DNA of 64,000 bases from Paludibacteraceae bacterium (lineage in GTDB: Bacteria; Bacteroidota; Bacteroidia; Bacteroidales; Paludibacteraceae): NCBI GenBank assembly GCA_017448345.1, contig JAFSLP010000004.1, positions 1 through 64,000 on the forward strand, read 5' to 3'. A model generated the notes under the pieces. That model searched no databases. It was not told the origin of the DNA and saw nothing but the letters and a program-made list of their open reading frames with translations. The translations under genes and the position numbers were made by a program. Positions 1 through 8,083 of the stretch are shown piece after piece. How positions within the stretch are numbered: the first letter of the stretch is position 1; each line of letters opens with the position of its first letter.

Positions 1-73
1 ACGGCAAACAAATGTACAAAAAATATGTCAAAGAACCAAATGTATAATAAAAATTTTAAACGTTTAACAACTC

Positions 74-123
74 AAAAGTGTAAACGATCTCGTGATACAA
101 AAGTGTAAACGATCTCGTGATAC
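74..123. repeat. Perfect 25-bp tandem duplication
   Basis: Bases 74-98 and 99-123 are identical. The unit contains AAAAGTGTAAACGATCTCG and ends in TGATAC. A third partial copy is not present. It lies about 320 bases upstream of the first promoter; function unknown. It could be a paired regulator site, the edge of a mobile element, or a chance duplication. Confidence 0.85.
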
Positions 124-392
124 ACGGCAGTTAATTTTTAATTTTTAATTATTTCCTGACTCCGTGGTGATACCCTCCTCCTGAAATACTATTCCGATAC
201 CATTGCATTACCACTACGCAGGGTTCGAGGTTAATTTGTCCAAAAATAGTAAAGCGAGGGTACGGTGACGTACGCAGTGCGAACGAGATGTATTCCCGGC
301 GGGATGGAAGGGGGAGGGGAGGGAATTATAAGATACCCCTGCCCGAAAAAAAGAGGAGTCGCACTCCGTCGTCTGGTCCGAGAGTCTGTAAC

Positions 393-417
393 AAAAAACG
401 CCCGAAGGACGTTTTTT
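393..417. terminator. Hairpin flanked by A and T tracts, possible bidirectional terminator
   Basis: AAAAAACG runs into CCC, a GAA loop, then GGACGTTTTTT. The arms pair over 11 bases with one mismatch, and the T-tract on the right gives an intrinsic-terminator shape; the A-tract on the left would do the same for the opposite strand. It probably insulates the regulator gene from whatever lies upstream. Confidence 0.6.
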
Positions 418-449
418 CTTGTGTATGTCATTTTTTTGTTGTACCTTTG
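418..449 (+). promoter_or_regulatory. Bacteroidetes-type promoter of regulator 1
   Basis: CTTG at 418-421 is followed by exactly 20 bases and TACCTTTG at 442-449, matching the Bacteroidetes -33/-7 consensus. The sequence from the T-tract through TTGTTGTACCTTTGCAGG and on to the start codon is closely matched before the paralogous regulator at 19601, so both regulators share promoter and leader. Confidence 0.85.
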
Positions 450-472
450 CAGGCGGAATTATTACAGGTATC

Positions 473-1969
473 ATGAACACACAGAGAAGAACATTTTTTC
501 TATTCCTCGCCCTTCTTTTTCTATGGTCGGGCTGTATTCATCGCGAGCCTCAATACCGCATCGGTGTGAGCCAGTGTCTGGATGATGCGTGGCGCCAGAA
601 GATGAATTACGAGATGGAGCGCGAATTGCTGCTTCATCCGGAGATGTCGCTCAATACGCGCATTGCCTACGGGAGCAACGAGCTGCAATGCGCGCAGATA
701 GACAGTTTCATCCTCGAGCGGGTTGATTTGCTGATAGTCAGCCCCAACGAGGCGGAAAATGTCAAGCCGGCAGTGACGCGTGCGTACCGCGCCGGTATCC
801 CCGTCATCGTAGCCGACCGCCGCGTGACCGGCGACGAATGGACCGCTTTCATCGGAGGCGACAACTACAAAGTAGGGCAACTGATGGCGGAATGGATTAA
901 AGGACAAAGGGACAAAGGACAAAGGACAACGGTCTTCACGGTACTGGAGGTAGCCGGTTTGCCGGGTTCGACGCCTGCCACGCTGCGCCACAAGGGGATG
1001 ATGGAAGGACTTGGCTATGGAGAAGGGATGAGGGATGATATAACGGTAAAGACGGTCATGGGCAGCTGGTTCCGGGAAAACGCCTTCACGGTGGTGTCAG
1101 AGTACTTGGAAGACCACGGCGACGTAGATGTCATCGTGGCTCATAACGACCTGATGGCTATCGGAGCTGCAGAGGCGGTCAGCAAGAGTGCCAGTTATCA
1201 GGGACGGCATATCCCCATCATGGGTGTGGACGGTATCAAGCCCGGGCTGCAGGCTATCGTGGAAGGCAAAATCGACTGCTCTGCCACCTACTCCTCGCAC
1301 GGAGACATGGTGATAGCTACTGCGGCGCAGATTCTGCATGGCGAGCCGTACAAACGGGATACGGTACTGGAGACGACGATGATTGATGCTACCGCGGCGT
1401 ACCCGATGCTCGGGCAGTACGATGCCATCATGCGTGACCTTGAGACGCTCCATATTGTCAAGACACAAACGGAAAGCAAATGGAAACAACTGCGGACAGG
1501 CAGGATTCTTTTAGTAGCAGGAATAGCGGTGTTCTTCTGTCTTTTCCTACTTGCGCTGACTTACATCATTTTCCGCCAGCGGAACTTGCAGCGTGAGATC
1601 AGCAATGAGATATTACCGCAGCTGGAGGACATGCAGGAGGCTATTCTGCTGAGCCGCAAGGACGAGGCGTTTGCGCAACGCCTTAGACAAGTGGTGGAAG
1701 CGCACCTGAGCGACCCGAACCTGAATGTGGAATATCTGAGCAGTATGCTGCAACTGAGCCGCACGCAGCTCTTCCGCCGCGTGAAAGCCGTAACGGGCAA
1801 AGGACCGCTGGATTATATCCGCGAACGCCGTCTGATACGCGCCGACCAGCTGCTGCACACCACCGACATGACCGTCCAGCAAGTCTCGCTGGAACTATGT
1901 TTCTCCAGCCCCGGATATTTCACCAAATGTTATAAAGATTACTTCGGTCATCTGCCCAGTGTGCGCTGA
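473..1969 (+). CDS. Membrane-spanning sugar-sensing AraC-family regulator (regulator 1)
   Basis: 498-residue regulator. An N-terminal hydrophobic signal ending in a lipobox-like LWSGC is followed by a periplasmic binding domain of the LacI/ribose-binding type (about residues 25-320; FIGGDNY, VIVAHNDLMAIG and IMGVDG are typical sugar-binding segments). A single transmembrane helix lies at about 345-367, then a short linker and an AraC-type helix-turn-helix domain at about 395-498 (TGKGPLDYIRERRL, then SPGYFTKCYKDYFG). No histidine kinase or receiver domain lies between them, unlike hybrid two-component regulators such as BT1754 of B. thetaiotaomicron. It sits directly upstream of susC with its own promoter. 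I infer it senses fructose or a fructo-oligosaccharide and activates the flanking operons. Start 473 is chosen because it follows the promoter and begins the signal peptide. Residues about 143-153 contain an in-frame GGACAAA word repeat at the same loop where regulator 2 carries a different one. Confidence 0.85.
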   Translation: MNTQRRTFFLFLALLFLWSGCIHREPQYRIGVSQCLDDAWRQKMNYEMERELLLHPEMSLNTRIAYGSNELQCAQIDSFILERVDLLIVSPNEAENVKPAVTRAYRAGIPVIVADRRVTGDEWTAFIGGDNYKVGQLMAEWIKGQRDKGQRTTVFTVLEVAGLPGSTPATLRHKGMMEGLGYGEGMRDDITVKTVMGSWFRENAFTVVSEYLEDHGDVDVIVAHNDLMAIGAAEAVSKSASYQGRHIPIMGVDGIKPGLQAIVEGKIDCSATYSSHGDMVIATAAQILHGEPYKRDTVLETTMIDATAAYPMLGQYDAIMRDLETLHIVKTQTESKWKQLRTGRILLVAGIAVFFCLFLLALTYIIFRQRNLQREISNEILPQLEDMQEAILLSRKDEAFAQRLRQVVEAHLSDPNLNVEYLSSMLQLSRTQLFRRVKAVTGKGPLDYIRERRLIRADQLLHTTDMTVQQVSLELCFSSPGYFTKCYKDYFGHLPSVR

Positions 1970-1996
1970 GATGAAACATGAGTGAATAATAAAAAT

Positions 1997-2051
1997 GTTG
2001 CGAAATATGTACCATTTGTTGCAGTGAAACATCAGTAGTATATTTTGCAAC
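1997..2051. promoter_or_regulatory. 55-bp operator, copy A (susC1)
   Basis: Three 13-bp sites start at 1997 (GTTGCGAAATATG), 2018 (GTTGCAGTGAAAC) and 2039 (TATATTTTGCAAC), a period of 21 bases or two DNA turns. The outer two are inverted: GTTGCGAAATA faces TATTTTGCAAC. The operator ends 32 bases before the first base of the -7 box. Identical layout occurs at 15678, 21148 and 30258. The binding protein is inferred to be regulator 1 and/or 2. Confidence 0.85.
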
Positions 2052-2058
2052 ATCTTTT

Positions 2059-2090
2059 TTTGCGGATGTGCAAAAATGCGCGTACCTTTG
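2059..2090 (+). promoter_or_regulatory. Promoter of the susC1 operon
   Basis: TTTG at 2059-2062 and TACCTTTG at 2083-2090 with a 20-base spacer. The -33 box begins 8 bases after the end of operator copy A, the geometry expected for an activator touching RNA polymerase. Confidence 0.9.
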
Positions 2091-2145
2091 CAGCGGGATT
2101 TGGAAACTCCAAGTTCCATTGTATTGTTCAATTCATAAAATTACC
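2091..2145 (+). promoter_or_regulatory. Conserved susC1 5' leader with small hairpin
   Basis: The 55-base leader is nearly the same as the leader of susC2 (21242-21294), including a hairpin TTGGA-AAC-TCCAA at 2100-2112 and the run AAGTTCC followed by TTGTATTGTT. Conservation of untranslated bases suggests a role in RNA stability, translation or binding of a small RNA; alternatively it is just recent duplication. Confidence 0.6.
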
Positions 2146-5100
2146 ATGAGAAACAAGAGACATATTCTGACGTCTTTTTTAGTGATGTTATTCTCCGCGA
2201 CAACACTGCATGCACAAATTACAGCGTCCGGTACGGTGGTTGAGTCCTCAACCGGCGAACCGGTCATCGGTGCATCAGTGCTGGAAGAAGGTACGACGAA
2301 TGGTACCATTACGGATTACGACGGCCATTTCCAATTAACGGTGTCTCCAGATGCACGGCTGGTTATTTCTTACGTTGGATACAAGCCGCAGCAGCTGGCT
2401 CCTTCCGCCGGTATGATTGTAAAATTAGCGGAAGACAGTGAGGTATTGGAAGAAGTGGTTGTGACCGGTTATACGGCTCAACGCAAAGCAGATTTGACAG
2501 GAGCTGTTGCCGTCTTGGACATGTCCAAGGTGTCCACAGAGAGCAACGCAAATATGGTGCAATCGCTGCAGGGACGTCTGCCGGGCGTACAAATCATTAC
2601 TGATGCAGCTCCCGGAGCAGGCGGAGCAGCTATCCGAATCCGTGGTATGGGTACAATGAACTCATGCGAGCCGTTATATATCATCGACGGAGTCCCATCC
2701 CAAGAGAACCTGAACTCGCTGAACCCTGCGGATATTGAGTCCATCCAAGTACTGAAGGATGCGGCTTCGGCTTCTATCTATGGTTCCCGCGCCGCCAATG
2801 GCGTAGTCATCATCACTACCAAGAACGCAAAAGGAGAGAAACTCAATGTGAATATAGGTTATTCCGCCACGGCTCAGACCATAGCCCGTACATACAAGAT
2901 GCTCAGTGCCGAGCAATGGGGCGAGGCATATTGGCAAGCCTATCAGAATGCAGGAATGGTGCCGTCTCATCCTTTCTATTCCGAATACAACGGAAAAGTC
3001 AGTCTGTTGCCCTATCTGGATGATGAGGGCAAAGTGCATGCAGCCAATACGGACTGGCAGGACGAGGTTTATCGTACGGCATGGACGCATAACGTGAATG
3101 CGAATGTGTCTCTGAACACCAAATCGGGCGGTGTACTTTTCTCCGGTAACTACATGAACCAGCAAGGATCCATCAAACAGACATACTATGAGCGATATTC
3201 GGCACGTTTGAATTCGAATTTCAATATCGGCAAATGGGTCAAAGTAGGCGAAAACCTGATGGTAGCTAAATGGAAGAGCAACGGTTTCGGTACCAATTCA
3301 GACGGCGGCATCCCCTTTACCGCCATGCGCCAACATCCGGCAATTCCCGTATATGACAGTGAGGGCCATTTCACGAGTCCGCTGCTGCTTGCCAATTCGG
3401 ATATCGCCAATCCGGTACACGTATTGTCGAACGGAAAGGACAACACATCCGACTCATGGCGTATCTTCGGCAATGCATATCTGGAGATTAATCCGTGGGT
3501 GAAAGGTCTGACAGTGAAGACTAATATCGGTATCGAGCATATCCAGTACTTCAATGACAATCTCAACCGGCGTCTGAACGCTTCGGATGTAGCATCCGTA
3601 GGAAGGGATTACGGAACGGGAGACACATGGACATGGACCAACACCATCAACTATAACAATGTATTCAAGGACAAACATCATGTCGGTGCATTGTTCGGAA
3701 CGGAGGCTATCGGGTACAAGTACCAGTCAATAGGTGCCTCACGTCAATCCTATATATTTGAGACGGAGCATTTCATGACTCTTGATGCCGGGGACCGTTC
3801 CACGGCGACCAACGGAGGTGCCAAACAGACATGGGCACTGTTCTCCATCTTTGCCAAAGCGGATTACAACTATGCGGACCGCTATCTAATCAGTGCAACA
3901 CTCCGCCGTGACGCCACCTCCCGTCTCGCCAAAGAAAACAATGCCGGCATCTTCCCTGCCGTATCGGCGGCATGGCGTATGACAGCGGAACCGTTCTTCC
4001 CTGAAAACGAATGGGTGACAGATGCAAAAATCCGTGTCAGTTGGGGTCAGAACGGTAATGCCGCTATCAGTAATAACTATGCTTCATATAGTACATACGT
4101 ATATGCGGGCAACGCATACTATGACCTGAGCGGCAGCAACGGGACTCCCATAGCCGGTATCGCCTTGGCTTCGACAGGAAATAAGAACCTGCGGTGGGAA
4201 ACCACCTCACAAACCAATGTGGGGTTGGATTTAGGTTTGTTCAACAACTCACTGACAATCAATCTAGACTGGTATCTGAAAGACACCAAAGACATGATTA
4301 CGGCACCTCCAGTACTTTCCACTGCCGGAGAAGGAGCAGCCTATCTTGCCAATACAGGTGACATGCGTAATATGGGTTTTGAAGTGAATGTGAATTATAA
4401 CAGCCCTAATTACCATGGCTTCTCATGGTCCGGAAATTTCAATTTAGGTCACTATAAAAACAAAGTGGTCAAACTCAACGACTTCGTCAATTCCATAGGC
4501 GGTGATGTCCGTCTGATGGAAGGTCAGCCGATGGGTGTATATTACGGCTATGTGGCAGACGGGATCTTCAGTACAATGGAAGAAGTTGCGAACCATGCCG
4601 AGCAGGCAGGAAAGGGTCTGGGACGTATCCGCTACCGTGATATAGACGGCAACGGTCTTATTGACGAGAAAGACCAATGTATCATCGGCAATCCGAACCC
4701 CAACGTATCCATGGGTTTGAATCTGGATTTCAAGTACAAAGGTTTGAGTTTGTCCATGTTCTTCTATTCGGAGTTAGGATTTGACATCATCAACTCGACC
4801 AAACGCCAATTGCAGTTTATGAGTTATGGAGACCGTAGTTCGAACCGGAGCGTGGATATCCTGAATGCATGGTCTCCGTCTAATCCGGATGCTACTATTC
4901 CGGCTATCAGCGCCACTGATGTGAACAACGAAGTGCGTATGTCCACCTATTATGTGGAAAACGGCAGTTATCTGAAACTGAAGAACCTGAAACTGGCTTA
5001 TGACCTGCCTAAGAAAATTCTCAAACCATGGCATTGCCAAGGTATGAATATTTTTGCACAGGTAGAAAATGTATTCACCATCACGCGTTATTCAGGTCTT

Positions 5101-5199
5101 GATCCGGAACTTCCGTTGGGAGGATACGGCGCACGTGTGGATAACGGTCCCTATCCGCGCAGCCGTAATTTCATGCTTGGATTAAATTTAAGTTTTTAA
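2146..5199 (+). CDS. susC: SusC-type TonB-dependent outer-membrane transporter, locus 1
   Basis: 1017-residue outer-membrane importer. After a signal peptide ending in LHAQ comes a carboxypeptidase-D-like domain (about 22-105; EPVIGASV, GTITDYDGHF), the junction VLEEVVVTGYTAQRK, a plug domain (RLPGVQI, PLYIIDGVPS, VLKDAASASIYGSRAANG) and a 22-strand barrel ending in the aromatic tail LGLNLSF. This family pairs with SusD to import oligosaccharides with TonB energy; the substrate here is inferred to be fructan fragments from the GH32 genes alongside. Start 2146 is chosen over the in-frame 2068 because 2068 lies upstream of the -7 box. First gene of the 2146-15665 operon. Confidence 0.95.
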   Translation: MRNKRHILTSFLVMLFSATTLHAQITASGTVVESSTGEPVIGASVLEEGTTNGTITDYDGHFQLTVSPDARLVISYVGYKPQQLAPSAGMIVKLAEDSEVLEEVVVTGYTAQRKADLTGAVAVLDMSKVSTESNANMVQSLQGRLPGVQIITDAAPGAGGAAIRIRGMGTMNSCEPLYIIDGVPSQENLNSLNPADIESIQVLKDAASASIYGSRAANGVVIITTKNAKGEKLNVNIGYSATAQTIARTYKMLSAEQWGEAYWQAYQNAGMVPSHPFYSEYNGKVSLLPYLDDEGKVHAANTDWQDEVYRTAWTHNVNANVSLNTKSGGVLFSGNYMNQQGSIKQTYYERYSARLNSNFNIGKWVKVGENLMVAKWKSNGFGTNSDGGIPFTAMRQHPAIPVYDSEGHFTSPLLLANSDIANPVHVLSNGKDNTSDSWRIFGNAYLEINPWVKGLTVKTNIGIEHIQYFNDNLNRRLNASDVASVGRDYGTGDTWTWTNTINYNNVFKDKHHVGALFGTEAIGYKYQSIGASRQSYIFETEHFMTLDAGDRSTATNGGAKQTWALFSIFAKADYNYADRYLISATLRRDATSRLAKENNAGIFPAVSAAWRMTAEPFFPENEWVTDAKIRVSWGQNGNAAISNNYASYSTYVYAGNAYYDLSGSNGTPIAGIALASTGNKNLRWETTSQTNVGLDLGLFNNSLTINLDWYLKDTKDMITAPPVLSTAGEGAAYLANTGDMRNMGFEVNVNYNSPNYHGFSWSGNFNLGHYKNKVVKLNDFVNSIGGDVRLMEGQPMGVYYGYVADGIFSTMEEVANHAEQAGKGLGRIRYRDIDGNGLIDEKDQCIIGNPNPNVSMGLNLDFKYKGLSLSMFFYSELGFDIINSTKRQLQFMSYGDRSSNRSVDILNAWSPSNPDATIPAISATDVNNEVRMSTYYVENGSYLKLKNLKLAYDLPKKILKPWHCQGMNIFAQVENVFTITRYSGLDPELPLGGYGARVDNGPYPRSRNFMLGLNLSF

Positions 5200-5217
5200 C
5201 ATTTGATAGCATCAATT

Positions 5218-6870
5218 ATGAAATCTAACAAAATAACAGCCTTTGTACTGTGTACATTACTCCTTTGTACTTCGTGCGACAATCTGCTTGATCAGGCTCC
5301 CTATGGTGCTTTTACGGCTGACCAATTGGATGACCAGTCGGTAGAGGGATTGCTGGCAGCGGCATACGCCGGTCTGAACGCACACTATTTCGGCAATAAC
5401 GAGGCGTTTGCCGGACCGAGTACCAACTGGATTTTCGATGTCCGTTCCGATGACGCCTACAAAGGCGGCGGTGCTGTTACCATGGAGGCGAATATCCACC
5501 AACTGGAGATAGGCGTCATCAATAGTGACAACGTCAGTCTGGAGAACAAATGGCAGAATGATTTCTACGGAATCACACGCGTGCACAAAGCGATGAAAGC
5601 ATTGGACGAAATAGAGGACATCTCCCATCGTGAACAAATGATGGGTGAGTTGACCATTTTGCGTTCGTGGTTCTATTTCGACATGGTGCGAATCTTCAAA
5701 CATGTGCCTTATTTCCACTATACCGATGATCCGAGTGCCGTCAGAAATGACGTCTATACCCAAGACAGCATCATGCGCATGCTCCAGAAAGACTTGGCGG
5801 TTGCCTATGAGACGATGGAAGAGGAGTCACTTTCGCCGGCACGTTTCAACCGCTATACAGCAGCTGCATTGATGGCAAAAATCAGCGCGCAAATCAGCGA
5901 CTGGCCCAATGTGGAGAAATATGCAGAAATCGTTATTCAATCCGGACGTTACGAACTGTATCCGAATTATCTGGACATGTCCAAGATAGAGAATGACAAT
6001 CTCTATGAATCCATCATCGCCCTGCAATGCGTGGTAACCAGTGATTTCGGTCAGGTGAACTGGTCTAATCTGCTCAACACCACTTACTCGGAGGGCAATC
6101 TGTACGGCACGGGAGATGATTTCTTCATTGCCTCCCAAAACTTGGCAGACTGCTTCCGCACGGACGCCAACGGTCTGCCGTATCTGGATGAATCGTTGGC
6201 ACCGTCAGGCGACGGCAACCGGATGAACGGCGGTTATCGCGGCAACATGGATCCGCGTGTCGATTTCACGATGGCACGCCTCGGCTTGCCTTTCCGTGGA
6301 CATCTGTACACCCGCAGGTGGTGCCGTGCGTACGACACCTACGGCGAGTTCAGCGGCAAGAAATGGCTTGTAGAGCCGGAGAACGATCAGATGGTGAGAG
6401 GTTTCCCATGGGGAGCCAGCAACCTCAATTTCATCTTCCTCCGATATGCGGATATTATCCTGCTATATGCCGAGGCACTGATAGAGCAGAACAAGAATCT
6501 GGATGTTGCCCGTCAATATATCAACATGATTCGCGAGAAAGCCGCCCGTTCGGTGGATCCATACTACTCTCCTGTAGATGTCAATCCGATGATCAGCACC
6601 TATAAAGTAGGGGAATACCTCTCCGCCGGATGGACCCAAGACTATGCACGCAAAGCGGTGCGTATGGAACGCCGTCTGGAACTGGCAATGGAAGGACACC
6701 GCTGGTTTGACCTCTGCCGATGGGGAATAGCGGTAGAAACCATGAACGAGTATTACAGGACCGAATCGGAGCTTCGCTCATATCTGCGCGGTGCCTCACT
6801 ATCCCCTGAGAATGTATATATGCCTACACCTATTGACGAGGTGCGGACGGCAGACGGATTGTATAAATAG
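5218..6870 (+). CDS. susD: SusD/RagB-family surface lipoprotein, locus 1
   Basis: 550 residues, with a lipoprotein signal ending in LCTSC. The body is a typical SusD/RagB fold: early segment DNLLDQAPYG, the conserved stretch NWIFDVRSDDAYKGG, TPR-like helices, and the C-terminal block MERRLELAMEGHRWFDLCRW. SusD forms the lid over the SusC channel and helps bind glycan at the surface. It follows susC by 18 bases. Start 5218 gives the signal peptide directly; an in-frame TTG at 5203 is less likely. The N-terminus uses TTTGTACT-like words seen in other signal peptides of the locus. Confidence 0.95.
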   Translation: MKSNKITAFVLCTLLLCTSCDNLLDQAPYGAFTADQLDDQSVEGLLAAAYAGLNAHYFGNNEAFAGPSTNWIFDVRSDDAYKGGGAVTMEANIHQLEIGVINSDNVSLENKWQNDFYGITRVHKAMKALDEIEDISHREQMMGELTILRSWFYFDMVRIFKHVPYFHYTDDPSAVRNDVYTQDSIMRMLQKDLAVAYETMEEESLSPARFNRYTAAALMAKISAQISDWPNVEKYAEIVIQSGRYELYPNYLDMSKIENDNLYESIIALQCVVTSDFGQVNWSNLLNTTYSEGNLYGTGDDFFIASQNLADCFRTDANGLPYLDESLAPSGDGNRMNGGYRGNMDPRVDFTMARLGLPFRGHLYTRRWCRAYDTYGEFSGKKWLVEPENDQMVRGFPWGASNLNFIFLRYADIILLYAEALIEQNKNLDVARQYINMIREKAARSVDPYYSPVDVNPMISTYKVGEYLSAGWTQDYARKAVRMERRLELAMEGHRWFDLCRWGIAVETMNEYYRTESELRSYLRGASLSPENVYMPTPIDEVRTADGLYK

Positions 6871-6901
6871 TCGAAAGGTGAAAGGTGAAAAAGATACTAT
6901 T

Positions 6902-8083
6902 ATGAAAAACTATGTATTATTAATGATTGCGCTGGTAGCGGGATGGTTGGTTTCGTGTAATACGATAGAGCCGGAGATGTCTGCCAGTGCCAATAAAAAG
7001 AAAGTGTATAACCTGCGTTACACCAACGAAGGCAGAACCGTTCATCTGACATGGAACATAGATGCCGATTCCACGATGTGCGGTGTGCAGATTGCCCGCA
7101 ACGGTGAGAACCCGGTAGATGTGGACAGCCTGATTACGTCCTATACCGTCAAACACGTTACTCCGAATCAGGATGTCCTCTATACGGTCAAAATCCGATA
7201 TAATGACTCCATCGTCTCCGAAGGTGTCTCTGTCCGCGTGCATGTCAACTACGATTTGCCGGTTTATGCGGGTTATGTGATGAGTGTAGGTTCGATTGCG
7301 GAGCTGCCGGACGATGACGAGCGGGCGGCAGCCGAATGGTTCGACAGGACTTATGTGCAGCAGAACAGAGGTCGTTTCATCCCTATCGGGGAAGTAGGCA
7401 ATGTCAATCTGGACGAGGTGGCATGCCTTTGGGTGCATATCGACCGTCAGGGTATGCCGATAGGGTGGCAGAACCTCACCGGCGGTTTCAGCGACCCCGC
7501 TTTTATTGCTAACCTCAAAGGGTATGTAGCAGAAGGCGGTAATCTGTATCTGTCCGTGCATGCCACACAACTGTTAGTGGCTATCGGGCGTATCACCGAG
7601 GCGCAACGCCCCAATGAGGTATCGACGGGTCAAGGAGGATGGGGACCGGATGTATGGACGATGAATGCATACCTCGGTGCCGGATCGGAACCCAGTTACG
7701 ACCGTCGTGGTTATTCTTTCTTCGAGGGAATGAAACTGGATGTCTATAACAACTATGAGTACACCTCATTCCCGATGATTTCCGCCGGTGTCCGCGAGGA
7801 TCACAACTGCATATGGAACCTCTCGGATATCAAGTTTACTTCCGGCTCCGACAAAATCAGAGGCTGGGAGCTGGCAACCAAATCAACCGCGCTGGCTACT
7901 TGGGGACAGAACACCGAGTTGAACCATATCGGACTGGTTGATTTCGCCATATCAGGCGACTACAGAGGCCGTATCGTGGCGATGGGATTGGGATGTTATG
8001 AATGGGCGCAGCAGGACGGCAACGCCTTCCAGTACCAGATAGAGAAACTGACAGAGAACATTATTGAAGCATTGCGTAAATGA
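6902..8083 (+). CDS. DUF4960-type surface lipoprotein, probable fructan-binding protein
   Basis: 393-residue lipoprotein (signal ends in LVSC). Residues about 25-115 look like an Ig/fibronectin-type beta sandwich. From about 120 to the end runs one domain I assign to the DUF4960 type: ERAAAEWFDRTYV, GRFIPIGEV, LWVHIDRQG, YVAEGGNLYLSVHATQL, then the signature EDHNC and a final block IVAMGLGCYEW. Motif order resembles glutamine-amidotransferase/ThuA-like folds but no catalytic nucleophile is evident. Proteins in this position after SusD are surface glycan-binding proteins; BT1761 of the B. thetaiotaomicron levan locus is the analogue by position. A GAAAGGT word repeat fills the 31-base gap after susD. 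Confidence 0.75.
   Translation: MKNYVLLMIALVAGWLVSCNTIEPEMSASANKKKVYNLRYTNEGRTVHLTWNIDADSTMCGVQIARNGENPVDVDSLITSYTVKHVTPNQDVLYTVKIRYNDSIVSEGVSVRVHVNYDLPVYAGYVMSVGSIAELPDDDERAAAEWFDRTYVQQNRGRFIPIGEVGNVNLDEVACLWVHIDRQGMPIGWQNLTGGFSDPAFIANLKGYVAEGGNLYLSVHATQLLVAIGRITEAQRPNEVSTGQGGWGPDVWTMNAYLGAGSEPSYDRRGYSFFEGMKLDVYNNYEYTSFPMISAGVREDHNCIWNLSDIKFTSGSDKIRGWELATKSTALATWGQNTELNHIGLVDFAISGDYRGRIVAMGLGCYEWAQQDGNAFQYQIEKLTENIIEALRK

Larger units (their letters stand above)
1..440. other. Intergenic region with no supported gene
   Basis: No open reading frame here looks coding: the short frames overlap each other on both strands, have no recognisable motif and no promoter spacing. The region holds a perfect 25-bp tandem repeat (74-123), runs of the TAATTTTTAATT simple-sequence word near 131-151, and a hairpin at 393-417 just ahead of the first promoter. 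The gene to the left lies outside the window. Confidence 0.7.

Noticed and set aside
265..585. Short plus- and minus-strand frames at the left edge
   Set aside because: They overlap the hairpin, promoter and start of regulator 1, conflict with one another, and show no recognisable protein features.
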